Made by a program: the position numbers and the translations under genes. The notes under the pieces are model-generated. The model was not told the origin of the DNA, did not search any database, and saw only the letters and a program-made list of their open reading frames with translations. Shown here piece after piece: positions 48,313-57,367 of a stretch of DNA of 64,000 bases. Within the stretch, counting starts at the first letter, position 1. Each line of letters starts with the position of its first letter. The stretch is from G963677185 sp963677185 (GTDB lineage: Bacteria; Bacillota; Syntrophomonadia; Syntrophomonadales; Syntrophomonadaceae). Location: assembly GCA_963677185.1 (NCBI GenBank), contig OY781889.1, positions 1,860,001-1,924,000 on the forward strand. The letters are read 5' to 3'.

Positions 48313-49995
48313 ATGAGTGAAGAACATATCTGCATGGGATGTATGCAAGCACAGGATCATAAGAACACTGGTCCTTGCCAGGAATGTGGCTTTGATGAAG
48401 CCTTCTATCTTCAGCAGCCGGCTGTAACTGAAGGGGTCTTTCTTCCTTTAGGCACCAGGCTTCGCAACGGGCGTTACATAACCGGCAAAGTACTGGGACA
48501 CGGAGCTATTGGCGTAACCTATACAGGTTATGATACCACCAATAAAACCCGCGTAGCATTCAAGGAATACCTGCCCAGGATCCTTGCCAATCGCACCACT
48601 GCAGGGCTTAATGTTATTACATATGGAGACAATGACCATATGGCTTATCAAAAAGGCCTGGAGGAATTTTTGGAAGAAGCCCAGGTGCTGGCGCAACTCA
48701 ATAATATTAGTGGAATGGCAAGCGTTATCGACTGGTTCCGGGAGAATCAGACCGGTTATCTCGTGCGTCAATATCTGGATGGATTCAGTCTCGGCTACTA
48801 TTTGAGCCGCCTGGGACGAATGCTTGACTGGCAGGAAGCATTGCTGTTTATCACTCCGGTGTTGGACAGCCTGCAGGAAATCCACGCCGCCGGCCTGATC
48901 CACTGCAATATAAGCCCGGACAATGTCTTCGTATGCGACGACGGAAACATCCGGCTGATTGATATAGCAACCGCTCGCATGGCTTTCAGAGATTATGCCC
49001 GGAATATCAGCGTGGTTTTAAAGCCGGGTTACGCTGCACTCGAACAATACCGGCGCCAGGCCAATCATGGAACATATACTGATGTGTATGGCGCGGCGGC
49101 CTTGCTGTACCGCATGGCTTCAGGAGGTACGGCTCCTCCGGCCAGCGAACGCTGCGAAGGTGATCGGCTGCCAAATATGATGGAGCGAATTCCCGAAGCG
49201 TTTCACCCGGTTATGTTAAAAGCCATGGCTTTGACCATTGAGGAACGCTATCAGACGATAGAGTCATTCCGGGAGGGTTTGCAGATTCCAGACTTCCCGG
49301 CTGAAAAGCGGCCGCCGGATGCGGCCTTGCATGTGAAGGAACCACGATTGTCACTGGCGCTTGATGACAGGAACGAAGCCGAAGCAGTTACACCTTCAGG
49401 TGCTATTGAGGGTAACGCTGTTCCGGCTGACATCGGTTGGCCAGTACCTGAAAGGTCATTCCAGGAAACCGCCAGCTTGCTGGAAGCAGTCGGAGGAGTT
49501 GGGAGCGGCAGCACCATGGGAACGGGCCTGGAAACGGTTGCCGATATAAGCGCAAAGACGGTTGAAGGGCCTCCGCCTGGCGCGATTCAGGCCGGAACCG
49601 GCTTTACCAATGAATTTTACCGGGAACCGGAAGGCACGGAACAAGCTCCAAATAACAAGCAGGTGGCGCAGAAGGTGACCAAAGCGGATATGCCCCATCC
49701 ATGGGAGCCGGATCTTGCGGCTGTCGCTGATGACGATGATGACAATGGCCTGCTTCCGCCCGGCTACGAAGCCGTGTTGAACAGCTTGCGCAACGGTTCA
49801 GATAATATAGGCAACCAGGGAACCGGTACTGCCCGAGTTTATAAAAAACGGAAGGCAACCCTGGGCCTGGTAATTATCCTGGTGACCATCCTGGGATTGG
49901 GGGCCGGTTACTTTTTTTATCTCCGCTTTCCAAATGAAGTATCAGGTCTGGTCAACTGGTCAATGACGATAATCGAACGATACAAGTTCTGGTGA
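48313..49995 (+). CDS. Zinc-ribbon Ser/Thr pseudokinase with C-terminal membrane anchor
   Basis: 560 residues. An N-terminal four-Cys ribbon (CMGC, CQEC, about 7-25) is followed by a kinase fold (about 52-330). The glycine loop is GHGAIG and the Lys is K85 in AFKEYLP. The catalytic loop reads HCNISPDN (H197), so the catalytic Asp is Asn (N199). The DFG position reads DIA (D217). A long acidic linker (about 340-520) leads to a basic KKRK stretch, one membrane helix and a short outer tail. It probably binds ATP weakly and acts as a scaffold or sensor for the two active kinases downstream. First of three tandem paralogues. ATG start. Confidence 0.92.
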   Translation: MSEEHICMGCMQAQDHKNTGPCQECGFDEAFYLQQPAVTEGVFLPLGTRLRNGRYITGKVLGHGAIGVTYTGYDTTNKTRVAFKEYLPRILANRTTAGLNVITYGDNDHMAYQKGLEEFLEEAQVLAQLNNISGMASVIDWFRENQTGYLVRQYLDGFSLGYYLSRLGRMLDWQEALLFITPVLDSLQEIHAAGLIHCNISPDNVFVCDDGNIRLIDIATARMAFRDYARNISVVLKPGYAALEQYRRQANHGTYTDVYGAAALLYRMASGGTAPPASERCEGDRLPNMMERIPEAFHPVMLKAMALTIEERYQTIESFREGLQIPDFPAEKRPPDAALHVKEPRLSLALDDRNEAEAVTPSGAIEGNAVPADIGWPVPERSFQETASLLEAVGGVGSGSTMGTGLETVADISAKTVEGPPPGAIQAGTGFTNEFYREPEGTEQAPNNKQVAQKVTKADMPHPWEPDLAAVADDDDDNGLLPPGYEAVLNSLRNGSDNIGNQGTGTARVYKKRKATLGLVIILVTILGLGAGYFFYLRFPNEVSGLVNWSMTIIERYKFW

Positions 49996-50045
49996 TACAG
50001 TATTTGCAGGCAAAGGCTGGAATGTAATAAAGGGGACTGAACAGC

Positions 50046-51359
50046 ATGACAGAAGCCAACTTATGCCTGGGATGCATGAAACTAAATAAGGGTGAAGCAA
50101 CCTGTCCCTTTTGTGGTTTTGATGAAAAAAACCACCTGGAAAAGCTGGGAAAGAGAGCGGCCCTCTATCTCAAGCTTGGTACGATGCTGGCAGGAGATCA
50201 ATACATTGTGGGAAAGCCTATCGGACAGGGCAGTTTCGGCATCACCTATATCGGGTTGGACACCCGCAGGCACCAGCGGATAGCAATCAAGGAATATATG
50301 CCCCGCAGTCTGGCTTTCAGATCGCCTCATGATCAGCACATAACCCCTTTTAATGAAGACAACCGGCTTTCTTTCGCCTTCGGCCTGCAGCAATTTATTA
50401 AAGAAGCGGGAATTCTTGCCTCAATAACTGGCGAAGCAGGAATAATCGCGGTTTATCACGGTTTTCAGCAGCACAGCACCGGATATTTCATAATGGAATA
50501 TTTGGAAGGCAGGACGCTGGAACTGCATTTGCAGCATCACCTGGATGCTATGGACTGGGATGATTCGCGGGAAATTGCGGAATCACTTATGAAGAGCCTG
50601 GCAGCTGTGCATGAAGCCGGATTGCTGCACCGGGATATCAGCCCGGAAAACATATTTTTATGCAGCGACGGCAGCATCCGGCTAATTGATTTCGGAGGAG
50701 CCCGCCAGGCCTTGATTGATCAGAACAAAAACCTGTCCGTGATTCTGAAGCCTGGTTATGCGCCCCTGGAAAACTACGTCAGCAGAGGCAAAAGAGGTCC
50801 ATGGACCGATAACTACTCCCTGGCTGCGACCGTGTTCAGGATGCTTACAGGTACACGCATTCCAGAAGCCATGGTCAGAATGAGTAACGATACCCTGGAG
50901 CAGAGAATGGCAGAAGCGGCCACCATTCCAGAGGCCGTAAAGCCGGTGCTGCTAAAAGCTCTGTCCATTCAGCCGGAAGACCGCTATGCAGATACCCGGG
51001 AGTTTCAAGCTGATTTTGAAAGCGCTGCTGACGTTCAGGGGCCAGCCGCCGCTGTTTCACTGGATGCAAAGGAGAGCAAGTATATAGAATTATCCGGGAG
51101 GGTTAACGGCGAAGCAGCCTCTGCAATTGGTGCAACAGCGCGGGCATCAGGGCAAGAACCAGTTGCAGCTGCCGAAGAGACGGCTGACAATGCCGAGATA
51201 ATGGGGAATATCGCTGCGGACTCAATACTAATGGGGGTTCCGAAAAGCAAGCGCCGTTCAGGCTTCATTTGGGCAGTGACTTTTACTATTCTGGCCTTGC
51301 TGGGCGTATACTGGTTGGCGGGTGAAAAGATTTGGGTTCTGTTCAAAAGTTGGATATGA
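50046..51359 (+). CDS. Zinc-ribbon Ser/Thr protein kinase with C-terminal membrane anchor (2nd)
   Basis: 437 residues. Ribbon CLGC and CPFC (about 7-23). The kinase has glycine loop GQGSFG, K82 (IKEYMPR), HRDISPEN (D197) and DFG (D215), all intact, so it is predicted active. A linker rich in Ala/Glu is followed by KSKRR and a single membrane helix near the C-terminus. It belongs to the KEY(F/M)P-motif kinases widespread in Clostridia. ATG start after a GGGGA site, 50 bases after the first kinase gene. No phosphatase, FHA or PASTA partner is in the window. Confidence 0.93.
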   Translation: MTEANLCLGCMKLNKGEATCPFCGFDEKNHLEKLGKRAALYLKLGTMLAGDQYIVGKPIGQGSFGITYIGLDTRRHQRIAIKEYMPRSLAFRSPHDQHITPFNEDNRLSFAFGLQQFIKEAGILASITGEAGIIAVYHGFQQHSTGYFIMEYLEGRTLELHLQHHLDAMDWDDSREIAESLMKSLAAVHEAGLLHRDISPENIFLCSDGSIRLIDFGGARQALIDQNKNLSVILKPGYAPLENYVSRGKRGPWTDNYSLAATVFRMLTGTRIPEAMVRMSNDTLEQRMAEAATIPEAVKPVLLKALSIQPEDRYADTREFQADFESAADVQGPAAAVSLDAKESKYIELSGRVNGEAASAIGATARASGQEPVAAAEETADNAEIMGNIAADSILMGVPKSKRRSGFIWAVTFTILALLGVYWLAGEKIWVLFKSWI

Positions 51360-51462
51360 ATGATTAAGGCGGCAAGGGCCTATCATAAAGACCCAGCAGG
51401 AGCCGTAATATAGAGTCGTCTGGTATAGCAATTTGAAATAGTCGCAGAGAGGAGTGTTTGCG

Positions 51463-52746
51463 GTGAGCGAGCAGAAATACTGCCTGGGGTGCATGCGGCC
51501 CCTTGATGAAAACGGTGAATGCGTCAAATGCAGCTTTAACGAAAGTGAATATAAGGCTAAACTTGGCAGCAACCTGGCTACCCTGCTCCCACTTGGAACA
51601 ACCCTCGACAATGACCGGTATGTGGTTGGCAAAGTCCTGGGCTTTGGCGGGTTTAGCATAACTTATCTTGCTCTCGATGTCAGATCCCAGTTGCCGGTAG
51701 CAGTCAAAGAGTTTATGCCGCGAGCCCTGGCCCACAGGTCTCCAGGGAGTACAGAACTGGTGCCCTACGATGGGGATGATGCGCTTTCTTTCGAATACGG
51801 ACTGGAGCAGTTTCTAAAGGAAGCTCGGATTCTTGGGCATTTCAGTGATCAACGGGGCATGGCCGCTGTGCATAACTATTTTTATGCCAACCGAACCGGT
51901 TACCTGGTAATGGATTACCTGCAGGGAAGCACGCTTAGAGCTTATGCGGCGACGCTGGGCCGGACGATGGACTGGGAAGAGGCCCTGGCTTTCCTCATGC
52001 CAGTGGCAAGCATTCTGGAAGGTTTGCATAACAAGGGCCTGATTCATAGAGACATCAGTCCGGATAATATTTTTGTCAGCAACGACGGAACCATGAAACT
52101 TTTTGATTTCGGAGCCGCCCGGCTGGCATTGGGCGAATATACTAAAAGCCTGCCCGTTGTTTTGAAAGCCGGCTTTACTCCTCTGGAACAGTATAGCGGA
52201 AAGGGCAACCAGGGTTCCTGGACGGACATTTACGCCCTGGCGGCGACTCTATTCTGGCTGGTTAGCGGACGGTCTTTGCCCTCGGCCACTGATCGCACCA
52301 TAAACGATCGAGTTCCTGGCATGGTGTACAAAACAGAAGCTGTTCCGGTGGCGATGAAACTAATCCTATTAAAGGCCCTGGCTCTGGACGTTGAAGCTCG
52401 TTACGCTAAAATCGGCGATTTCAGGCGGGATATTAACCGGGGCTATATTGCAGTTCCAGGTGAGTTTTCCATGGATGAAGCCGGGATGGAAAATTCAGTT
52501 AAAGAGGGCGCGCTTGATGAAACCACCGATGAAGGCTATGAAAAAGTGGGCGGGGTGATGCGGAAAAAGACCGCATCGGGGATTGATCCGGTATTTTTGC
52601 AAGTTCAAAATGAATTGCTCGAACGCGAGCATGTCGCACAAATGAAAGCGATCAAACGCAAGAAGATCATGCTGATAGCAGGTCTGGGAGTGGTTCTAAT
52701 ATCTTCTACTGGCCTGGTCATATATGTTCTGACTACCTGGTTATAG
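51463..52746 (+). CDS. Zinc-ribbon Ser/Thr protein kinase with C-terminal membrane anchor (3rd)
   Basis: 427 residues from GTG 51463 (8 bases after AGAGGAG); an upstream GTG at 51454 overlaps that site. The start MSEQKYCLGCM matches the two sister proteins. Ribbon CLGC and CVKC, glycine loop GFGGFS, K82 in VKEFMPR, HRDISPDN (D197) and DFG (D215) are intact. A charged, partly coiled stretch (LLEREHVAQMKAIKRKK) precedes the terminal membrane helix. Its end meets the convergent PilZ gene 26 bases away. Confidence 0.93.
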   Translation: MSEQKYCLGCMRPLDENGECVKCSFNESEYKAKLGSNLATLLPLGTTLDNDRYVVGKVLGFGGFSITYLALDVRSQLPVAVKEFMPRALAHRSPGSTELVPYDGDDALSFEYGLEQFLKEARILGHFSDQRGMAAVHNYFYANRTGYLVMDYLQGSTLRAYAATLGRTMDWEEALAFLMPVASILEGLHNKGLIHRDISPDNIFVSNDGTMKLFDFGAARLALGEYTKSLPVVLKAGFTPLEQYSGKGNQGSWTDIYALAATLFWLVSGRSLPSATDRTINDRVPGMVYKTEAVPVAMKLILLKALALDVEARYAKIGDFRRDINRGYIAVPGEFSMDEAGMENSVKEGALDETTDEGYEKVGGVMRKKTASGIDPVFLQVQNELLEREHVAQMKAIKRKKIMLIAGLGVVLISSTGLVIYVLTTWL

Positions 52747-52772
52747 AAAAAAGTCGCATGGAATGGTTTATT

Positions 52773-53513
52773 CTATTCTTCTTCGTATTCGTCTTCCCAC
52801 TCGAATTCTTCCGTCTCCAGGTCCAGTTGAATCTGTTCCTGGGCTTTTTCTTTCTGGATAAAATCGCGCTGCCGTTTAATTAGCCAGGCATTCAGACGGT
52901 TTCTTTCAGATTCGGGCATATCATCGAATGACACGCCGATTAATGAAGCCATTCCACCGCTTTGTTCATCGGGGAGAATTCTAACCACCCGGCCGCTTAA
53001 ATAGAGCGGTTCTTTCTCGTCGGTGTAGAGAATCAGCCTGATCGTATCCTCAAGTTCCAGCACTTCAGTGGTGGTAAAACCGATACCTCCTGCGCTCAGA
53101 TCTATCACGCGATCCGATTTGTATTTTGGCCGCCTGGCAAGCGAGGGACGATGCGGAGGCAGCCATTCGAATTCCGCTGGCTCTCTCAGCCTGAACCACT
53201 GCCTTTTCTGAGCTTGTCCGGCCTGTACGGCGGCCATATATTGATTATGTCGTTTTTTCACCTGTTCGTAGTGCTGGTCCACGTTCTTGATTTCCTTGCG
53301 CCAGCCCCATTTAAAACTGACCACAACCAGAAGAGCCAGTAGAATCATTGACACCAGGGCGATTAGATGGTTCCCAGCAAAAGGATCGGATGCGAAGGCG
53401 CCGTTAACCGTCGTTGAAAAGTCATCAAAGGTAATTGCCTGGCATTCTCCGGGATATGCTAATAACATAAGCAATATGAAGGCTATGAGCTGGTATCTGT
53501 TATGGCAAACCAT
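52773..53513 (-). CDS. Membrane-anchored PilZ-domain protein
   Basis: 246 residues. Signal peptide or first helix (about 8-26), a short outer segment starting ITFDDFSTTVNGAFA (about 27-41), a membrane helix (about 50-68) and a cytoplasmic PilZ domain. Its cyclic-di-GMP motifs are R104-x3-R108 (RQWFR) and DLSAGG (138-143), both intact. An acidic tail ends it. The outer segment and helix are paralogous to the next minus-strand gene upstream. GAGGTG 8 bases before ATG. A diguanylate cyclase gene lies 2 kb away. Confidence 0.9.
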   Translation of the reverse strand: MVCHNRYQLIAFILLMLLAYPGECQAITFDDFSTTVNGAFASDPFAGNHLIALVSMILLALLVVVSFKWGWRKEIKNVDQHYEQVKKRHNQYMAAVQAGQAQKRQWFRLREPAEFEWLPPHRPSLARRPKYKSDRVIDLSAGGIGFTTTEVLELEDTIRLILYTDEKEPLYLSGRVVRILPDEQSGGMASLIGVSFDDMPESERNRLNAWLIKRQRDFIQKEKAQEQIQLDLETEEFEWEDEYEEE

Positions 53514-53594
53514 TAATTAGCACCTCGTAAACAAATAATAGGAAAGCAGATGGACATATACCGGATTAGCAGCCGGGTCCAAGCATAATCTGCG

Positions 53595-53921
53595 CTAGTA
53601 TTTCTTTTTACTGTTGCGGCTCATTTTGGTAACCGTCTTGGGCGGGCGCTGGCGGCGCTCCAGGTTGCGCCGGTAAGCTTCGTCAACTGCTTTGGTTTGT
53701 TTTTTGGCATTAATTTTATAAACTATATAAGCCACGATGCAGAGCAGCGCTGCTGCTGCCAGGGTCAGCAAATTGGCTGTCATTGAAGAACCCTGGCCGA
53801 TTTGGCTGCTCACCGACTCGGAAAAATCGCTGTAGGTCAGGGCAAGCACGGGCTTGCCAGGCAGAATCAGCCCTGATATTGATATAAACATGGCCGAAAT
53901 CTTGATTAATATTCTATTCAT
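53595..53921 (-). CDS. Small membrane protein with PilZ-partner-like ectodomain
   Basis: 108 residues. Signal peptide (about 1-28), outer segment LTYSDFSESVSSQIG, one membrane helix (about 50-68) and a basic cytoplasmic tail (RRNLERRQRPPK ending in KKKY). The ectodomain and helix align with those of the PilZ protein 80 bases downstream (T-F/Y-x-D-F-S-x-x-V), so the two are paralogues, one lacking PilZ. ATG with GAGGTGA upstream; probably an operon with it. Function unknown. Confidence 0.8.
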   Translation of the reverse strand: MNRILIKISAMFISISGLILPGKPVLALTYSDFSESVSSQIGQGSSMTANLLTLAAAALLCIVAYIVYKINAKKQTKAVDEAYRRNLERRQRPPKTVTKMSRNSKKKY

Positions 53922-54058
53922 GGCATATCACCTCGAGATTCAGCTAATTTCCTAATTTATATTATAATATAGCCAACCTCAAGATGTCCGCCCAGCATTT
54001 CCCATTTTGACCATTATGATAAAATAAAGTGTAATTTAGTATAGGAGGAATGAGAGTA

Positions 54059-55162
54059 ATGAAGAAAAACGTACGGTTAACACTGCGAACTGTGCTGCTC
54101 TCGTCGCTGCTGCTGGTGATAATGGCGGCACCAGCCTGGGCGGCGATCCCGGCGATTTCGATTGATGGCCAAACGCTGGTTTTTACTGGCCCGCAGCCCT
54201 ACGTAAAGGATGAACTGGTCATGGCACCGATCCGTGTCATAGCAGAAAGATTGGGGGCGAGCGTAGCCTGGGATGAAAATACCCGTAGCGCCATATTGAC
54301 TAAAGAGGGCCTGACCGTGAGTTTTCCGCTCAATCAAGCGAGTTATTCGATAAACGGCGAAGCGCGGAACCTGACCGCTGCTACCGAGATTATTGATGGA
54401 AGTATGACGTTTCCATTAAAAGCCGGAGCTGAATCCCTGGGCGCAACGGTATCCTGGGACCAGGTTGCCGGAATAATCAGCATCACCAGCAAGCAGTCGG
54501 CAGCGCCCTCTGGAGCTGCTATTCAGCTTGGTGTAGAAGCCAGCGGCAGCAATCAACGAGTAAAAGTGGGCGATACCGTGGTTCTGATCCTGGATGAAAA
54601 CCCCACTACAGGGTATTCATGGGTGCTGAATAGTCCTATTGATGCAAGCCTGTTAGAGGTCAGCGATGAGTATGTAGCTCCGGATACTGCTTTGATTGGT
54701 GCGGGCGGACAGCATAAGTGGGTCATGCAGGCCTTAAAAGCCGGCCAGGCTGAAATCAGCATGACCTACAAACAGAATTGGCCGGGTGGCAAAGGAGATG
54801 TGACTTTCACCCTGACGGTTGATATTGCCGAGGCTGATACGCCGGTAGCCAGGGAACTGGGTTCCGCTGACAGCGGGCAGAATATCACCATTAATGTGGG
54901 AGATCGTATAGTTGCGGCTCTTCTCTCTAATTCGTCCACTGGTTATACCTGGAAGATGACGCTGGCTCCAGATGAAACGGTGCTCAAGAACGTGTACACT
55001 GAGTATGTTCCTGGAGCTGCTATTCCAGGAGCGCCTGGAGTTGATAACTGGGTTTTCGACGCACTAAAGGCGGGAAGCACTTCCTTCACGCTAGAATATC
55101 AGGGGCCTGATCCTGCTGCAGAGCCGGCTGAAACTTTCAACCTGAATGTGGAAGTGAAATAG
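54059..55162 (+). CDS. Secreted protein: copper-amine-oxidase-N repeats plus two chagasin-like domains
   Basis: 367 residues from ATG 54059 (10 bases after AGGAGG); ATG 54050 is too close to that site. Signal peptide to about 32 (AWA). A copper amine oxidase N-type domain (about 34-145) contains VMAPIRVIAERLGASVAWDE. Two chagasin/I42-like inhibitor domains follow (about 158-255 and 268-367), with loops NPTTGYSW and SSTGYTW. Chagasin-like proteins inhibit papain-type cysteine peptidases, and a papain-fold hydrolase gene lies 3.4 kb away. That pairing is only a suggestion. The same stalk type occurs in the glucosaminidase at 39.2 kb. Confidence 0.88.
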   Translation: MKKNVRLTLRTVLLSSLLLVIMAAPAWAAIPAISIDGQTLVFTGPQPYVKDELVMAPIRVIAERLGASVAWDENTRSAILTKEGLTVSFPLNQASYSINGEARNLTAATEIIDGSMTFPLKAGAESLGATVSWDQVAGIISITSKQSAAPSGAAIQLGVEASGSNQRVKVGDTVVLILDENPTTGYSWVLNSPIDASLLEVSDEYVAPDTALIGAGGQHKWVMQALKAGQAEISMTYKQNWPGGKGDVTFTLTVDIAEADTPVARELGSADSGQNITINVGDRIVAALLSNSSTGYTWKMTLAPDETVLKNVYTEYVPGAAIPGAPGVDNWVFDALKAGSTSFTLEYQGPDPAAEPAETFNLNVEVK

Positions 55163-55255
55163 TCATAGATGATTTATTCAATGTTTTAAGTGCTTGTCCA
55201 TATTTCCGGTATGTAATTAATTGACTTTACAAAATGTAAGCAATGTTGCCTCTTT

Positions 55256-55296
55256 ACCCGGTCCTGATGTATTATACAAAATAGGACCGGGTTTTC
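55256..55296 (+). terminator. Terminator after the chagasin-like gene
   Basis: ACCCGGTCCT (55256-55265) pairs with AGGACCGGGT (55283-55292) around a 17-base loop and is followed by TTT. The rest of the 305-base gap (55163-55467) shows no gene or clear promoter. Confidence 0.75.
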
Positions 55297-55467
55297 ACGT
55301 ATACATAACTATTCGCGCATGGAAAACGCATATTCGCGCAAGCAGTATTGTGTCTGTCTGAGGAAGTTCATATACTGATTGTATCAAAAAGAGCGCAAAC
55401 GGAAGAAATGCTCATCATAACCAGGATATGACATACTGAATTCCTCGTCTGCGGAAAAAGGTCATGG

Positions 55468-57339
55468 TTGATTTGCGATTGCGGCAACATGGAACGAAAG
55501 CGAGCGATTGGGTTGATTCAGGATAATAAAATACCGCAAGGTCATAGAGAAAGAGACGGCGCCCCCGATATGTGGAGCAGCCGGTTTAATGAAGAACTCG
55601 CAGACAAAGTCATTCTGGCCGCGAACCGGGCCGAACAGCTGGATGATCTGGGTCGAAATATTTTAGACTGGTGGATAAGCCTGGGAAGTTTTATTGGCGG
55701 CATTCTGTATATGTACGATAGCGTGAATGGGTGTTTTACTCCGCTTTGCTGGCAGAATTATCCGGATGAAAATCCAACCGCTACTATTGATTATAACAGC
55801 AACAAGGAGCTCTTCGACCGGCTTTTCGGTGAGCGGGTTTTTTTAAGCGGCTGTCATGATGTTAGCAGGAAGCACATTTTTTACATACCTCAAGGCTCCG
55901 CCTGGTCTCTTACCATGCCCATAATGTGCAAAGAAGAAAAAGTTGGCATGCTGCAGCTCATGTCCAGCCAGGCTGCAGACTATACACTTGAAGACATTGC
56001 ATATCTAAATGAAGTGCTGAATGAAAGCGGTTTTCTCCTGCATCGCATGCGTTTAATGGATATTAATCGCCGGCGCCTGAGTTCTTTCCAATACCTGTTC
56101 GATCATTTAACCGAAGCAATGATAGTAGTCAATGACCAGGGCAACATATTACAGGTTAATCAGGCTGCGACGCGCCTGTTAGGAAAGGCCAAGAATGAGC
56201 TTGCCGGTCAGCCCTGGCTTGATTTACTGGAATTGGAAATCCCCATCCGCTTCGAAGAAAAACCGGAATTTTCGCAAGGCTCTTCATTTAATGCATCTAT
56301 CAAAAGGGGCGGCAGCCCGAGCAAAGCGGTTCGAATAGGCATGACTCGCTACCAGTGGGATGCCCAGGGGCGCATGCTGATTTTTATTCAGGATGCCGAT
56401 ACCGCCCATGAATTTCCCCTGGTTGATCATGATAACATATATCGCTTGATTTTTGATCATGCCAGCGACCTGATTTGCGTGTACAACTCGGCCGGCAGCA
56501 TTATTGCCGTTAATCCCACCGCTGTAGAGCTCAGCGGCTACGCTGAACATGAGGTTATAGGGAAAAGCATCTATGATTTTGTGCATGAAAACCAGGTGTC
56601 AGAGGTGCGGCGCATGATACAGGAATCCCGTGAACCTGGCCAAACTATCCGATACGATATTGTTTTACGCAATGCAGAAGGTGCAGTGATGGATTTTGAT
56701 TTTTCGACCCGGATTATTTCCATCCAGGACGGCAGTTGCCAGATGATTGGCCTGGGTCGCAATATAACGGAACGCAAGCGGATGGAAAACAATCTCAAGT
56801 ATATGTCTCATCACGATGGATTGACTGGTTTATATAATCGCCATTTCTTCGATTTGGAGACCAGGCGTATGGAAAGCGGCGCTTTTGATCCAGTGGGAGT
56901 AGTAATATGCGATATAGACGGGCTTAAGATAGTGAATGACACCAGGGGGCATTTTGCCGGTGATGAATTGCTTAAAGCCGGCGCTCGAATATTAAAAGAC
57001 AGTTTCAGAGATGGAGATGTTGTGGCCAGAATCGGCGGGGACGAATTCGGAGTGCTCATGCCTGGATCCAACTGGAACGGAATAAGAGCGGCAATAAGAA
57101 GGCTCGATCGGGCAATTGGGATTTACAACGCCAAGAATCCGATGCTGCCGCTCCATTTTTCCAGAGGATGTGCGGTGCGGTATGCCAGGTTTAAAAGCTT
57201 GCGCGAAACCATGGGAGAAGCTGATGACCGGATGTATCACAATAAAACAGGCCAGCAGCAAAGGAAAAGGTGTGCGGTTGCGCCGGCATTAAATAGTGAG
57301 CCCGGGGAAAACAGGGACCACAAGGAAAGTGGAGCCTGA
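55468..57339 (+). CDS. Diguanylate cyclase with GAF, PAS, PAS and GGDEF domains
   Basis: 623-residue cytoplasmic protein that makes cyclic di-GMP from GTP. GAF-like domain about 45-195, PAS at about 205-310 and 325-445 (ending GLGRNITERKRMENN), GGDEF about 450-600. The active motif GGDEF is intact at 523-527, and the inhibitory site RxxD (R514-D517) is present at the correct distance of five residues. The start is uncertain: TTG 55468 follows AAAAGG, and ATG 55489 has no site. It is followed after 28 bases by a LuxR-type regulator. It is a plausible supplier of ligand for the PilZ protein nearby. Confidence 0.93.
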   Translation: MICDCGNMERKRAIGLIQDNKIPQGHRERDGAPDMWSSRFNEELADKVILAANRAEQLDDLGRNILDWWISLGSFIGGILYMYDSVNGCFTPLCWQNYPDENPTATIDYNSNKELFDRLFGERVFLSGCHDVSRKHIFYIPQGSAWSLTMPIMCKEEKVGMLQLMSSQAADYTLEDIAYLNEVLNESGFLLHRMRLMDINRRRLSSFQYLFDHLTEAMIVVNDQGNILQVNQAATRLLGKAKNELAGQPWLDLLELEIPIRFEEKPEFSQGSSFNASIKRGGSPSKAVRIGMTRYQWDAQGRMLIFIQDADTAHEFPLVDHDNIYRLIFDHASDLICVYNSAGSIIAVNPTAVELSGYAEHEVIGKSIYDFVHENQVSEVRRMIQESREPGQTIRYDIVLRNAEGAVMDFDFSTRIISIQDGSCQMIGLGRNITERKRMENNLKYMSHHDGLTGLYNRHFFDLETRRMESGAFDPVGVVICDIDGLKIVNDTRGHFAGDELLKAGARILKDSFRDGDVVARIGGDEFGVLMPGSNWNGIRAAIRRLDRAIGIYNAKNPMLPLHFSRGCAVRYARFKSLRETMGEADDRMYHNKTGQQQRKRCAVAPALNSEPGENRDHKESGA

Positions 57340-57367
57340 TTATTCAAAAAGCAGGGGGGGAAGCTGA

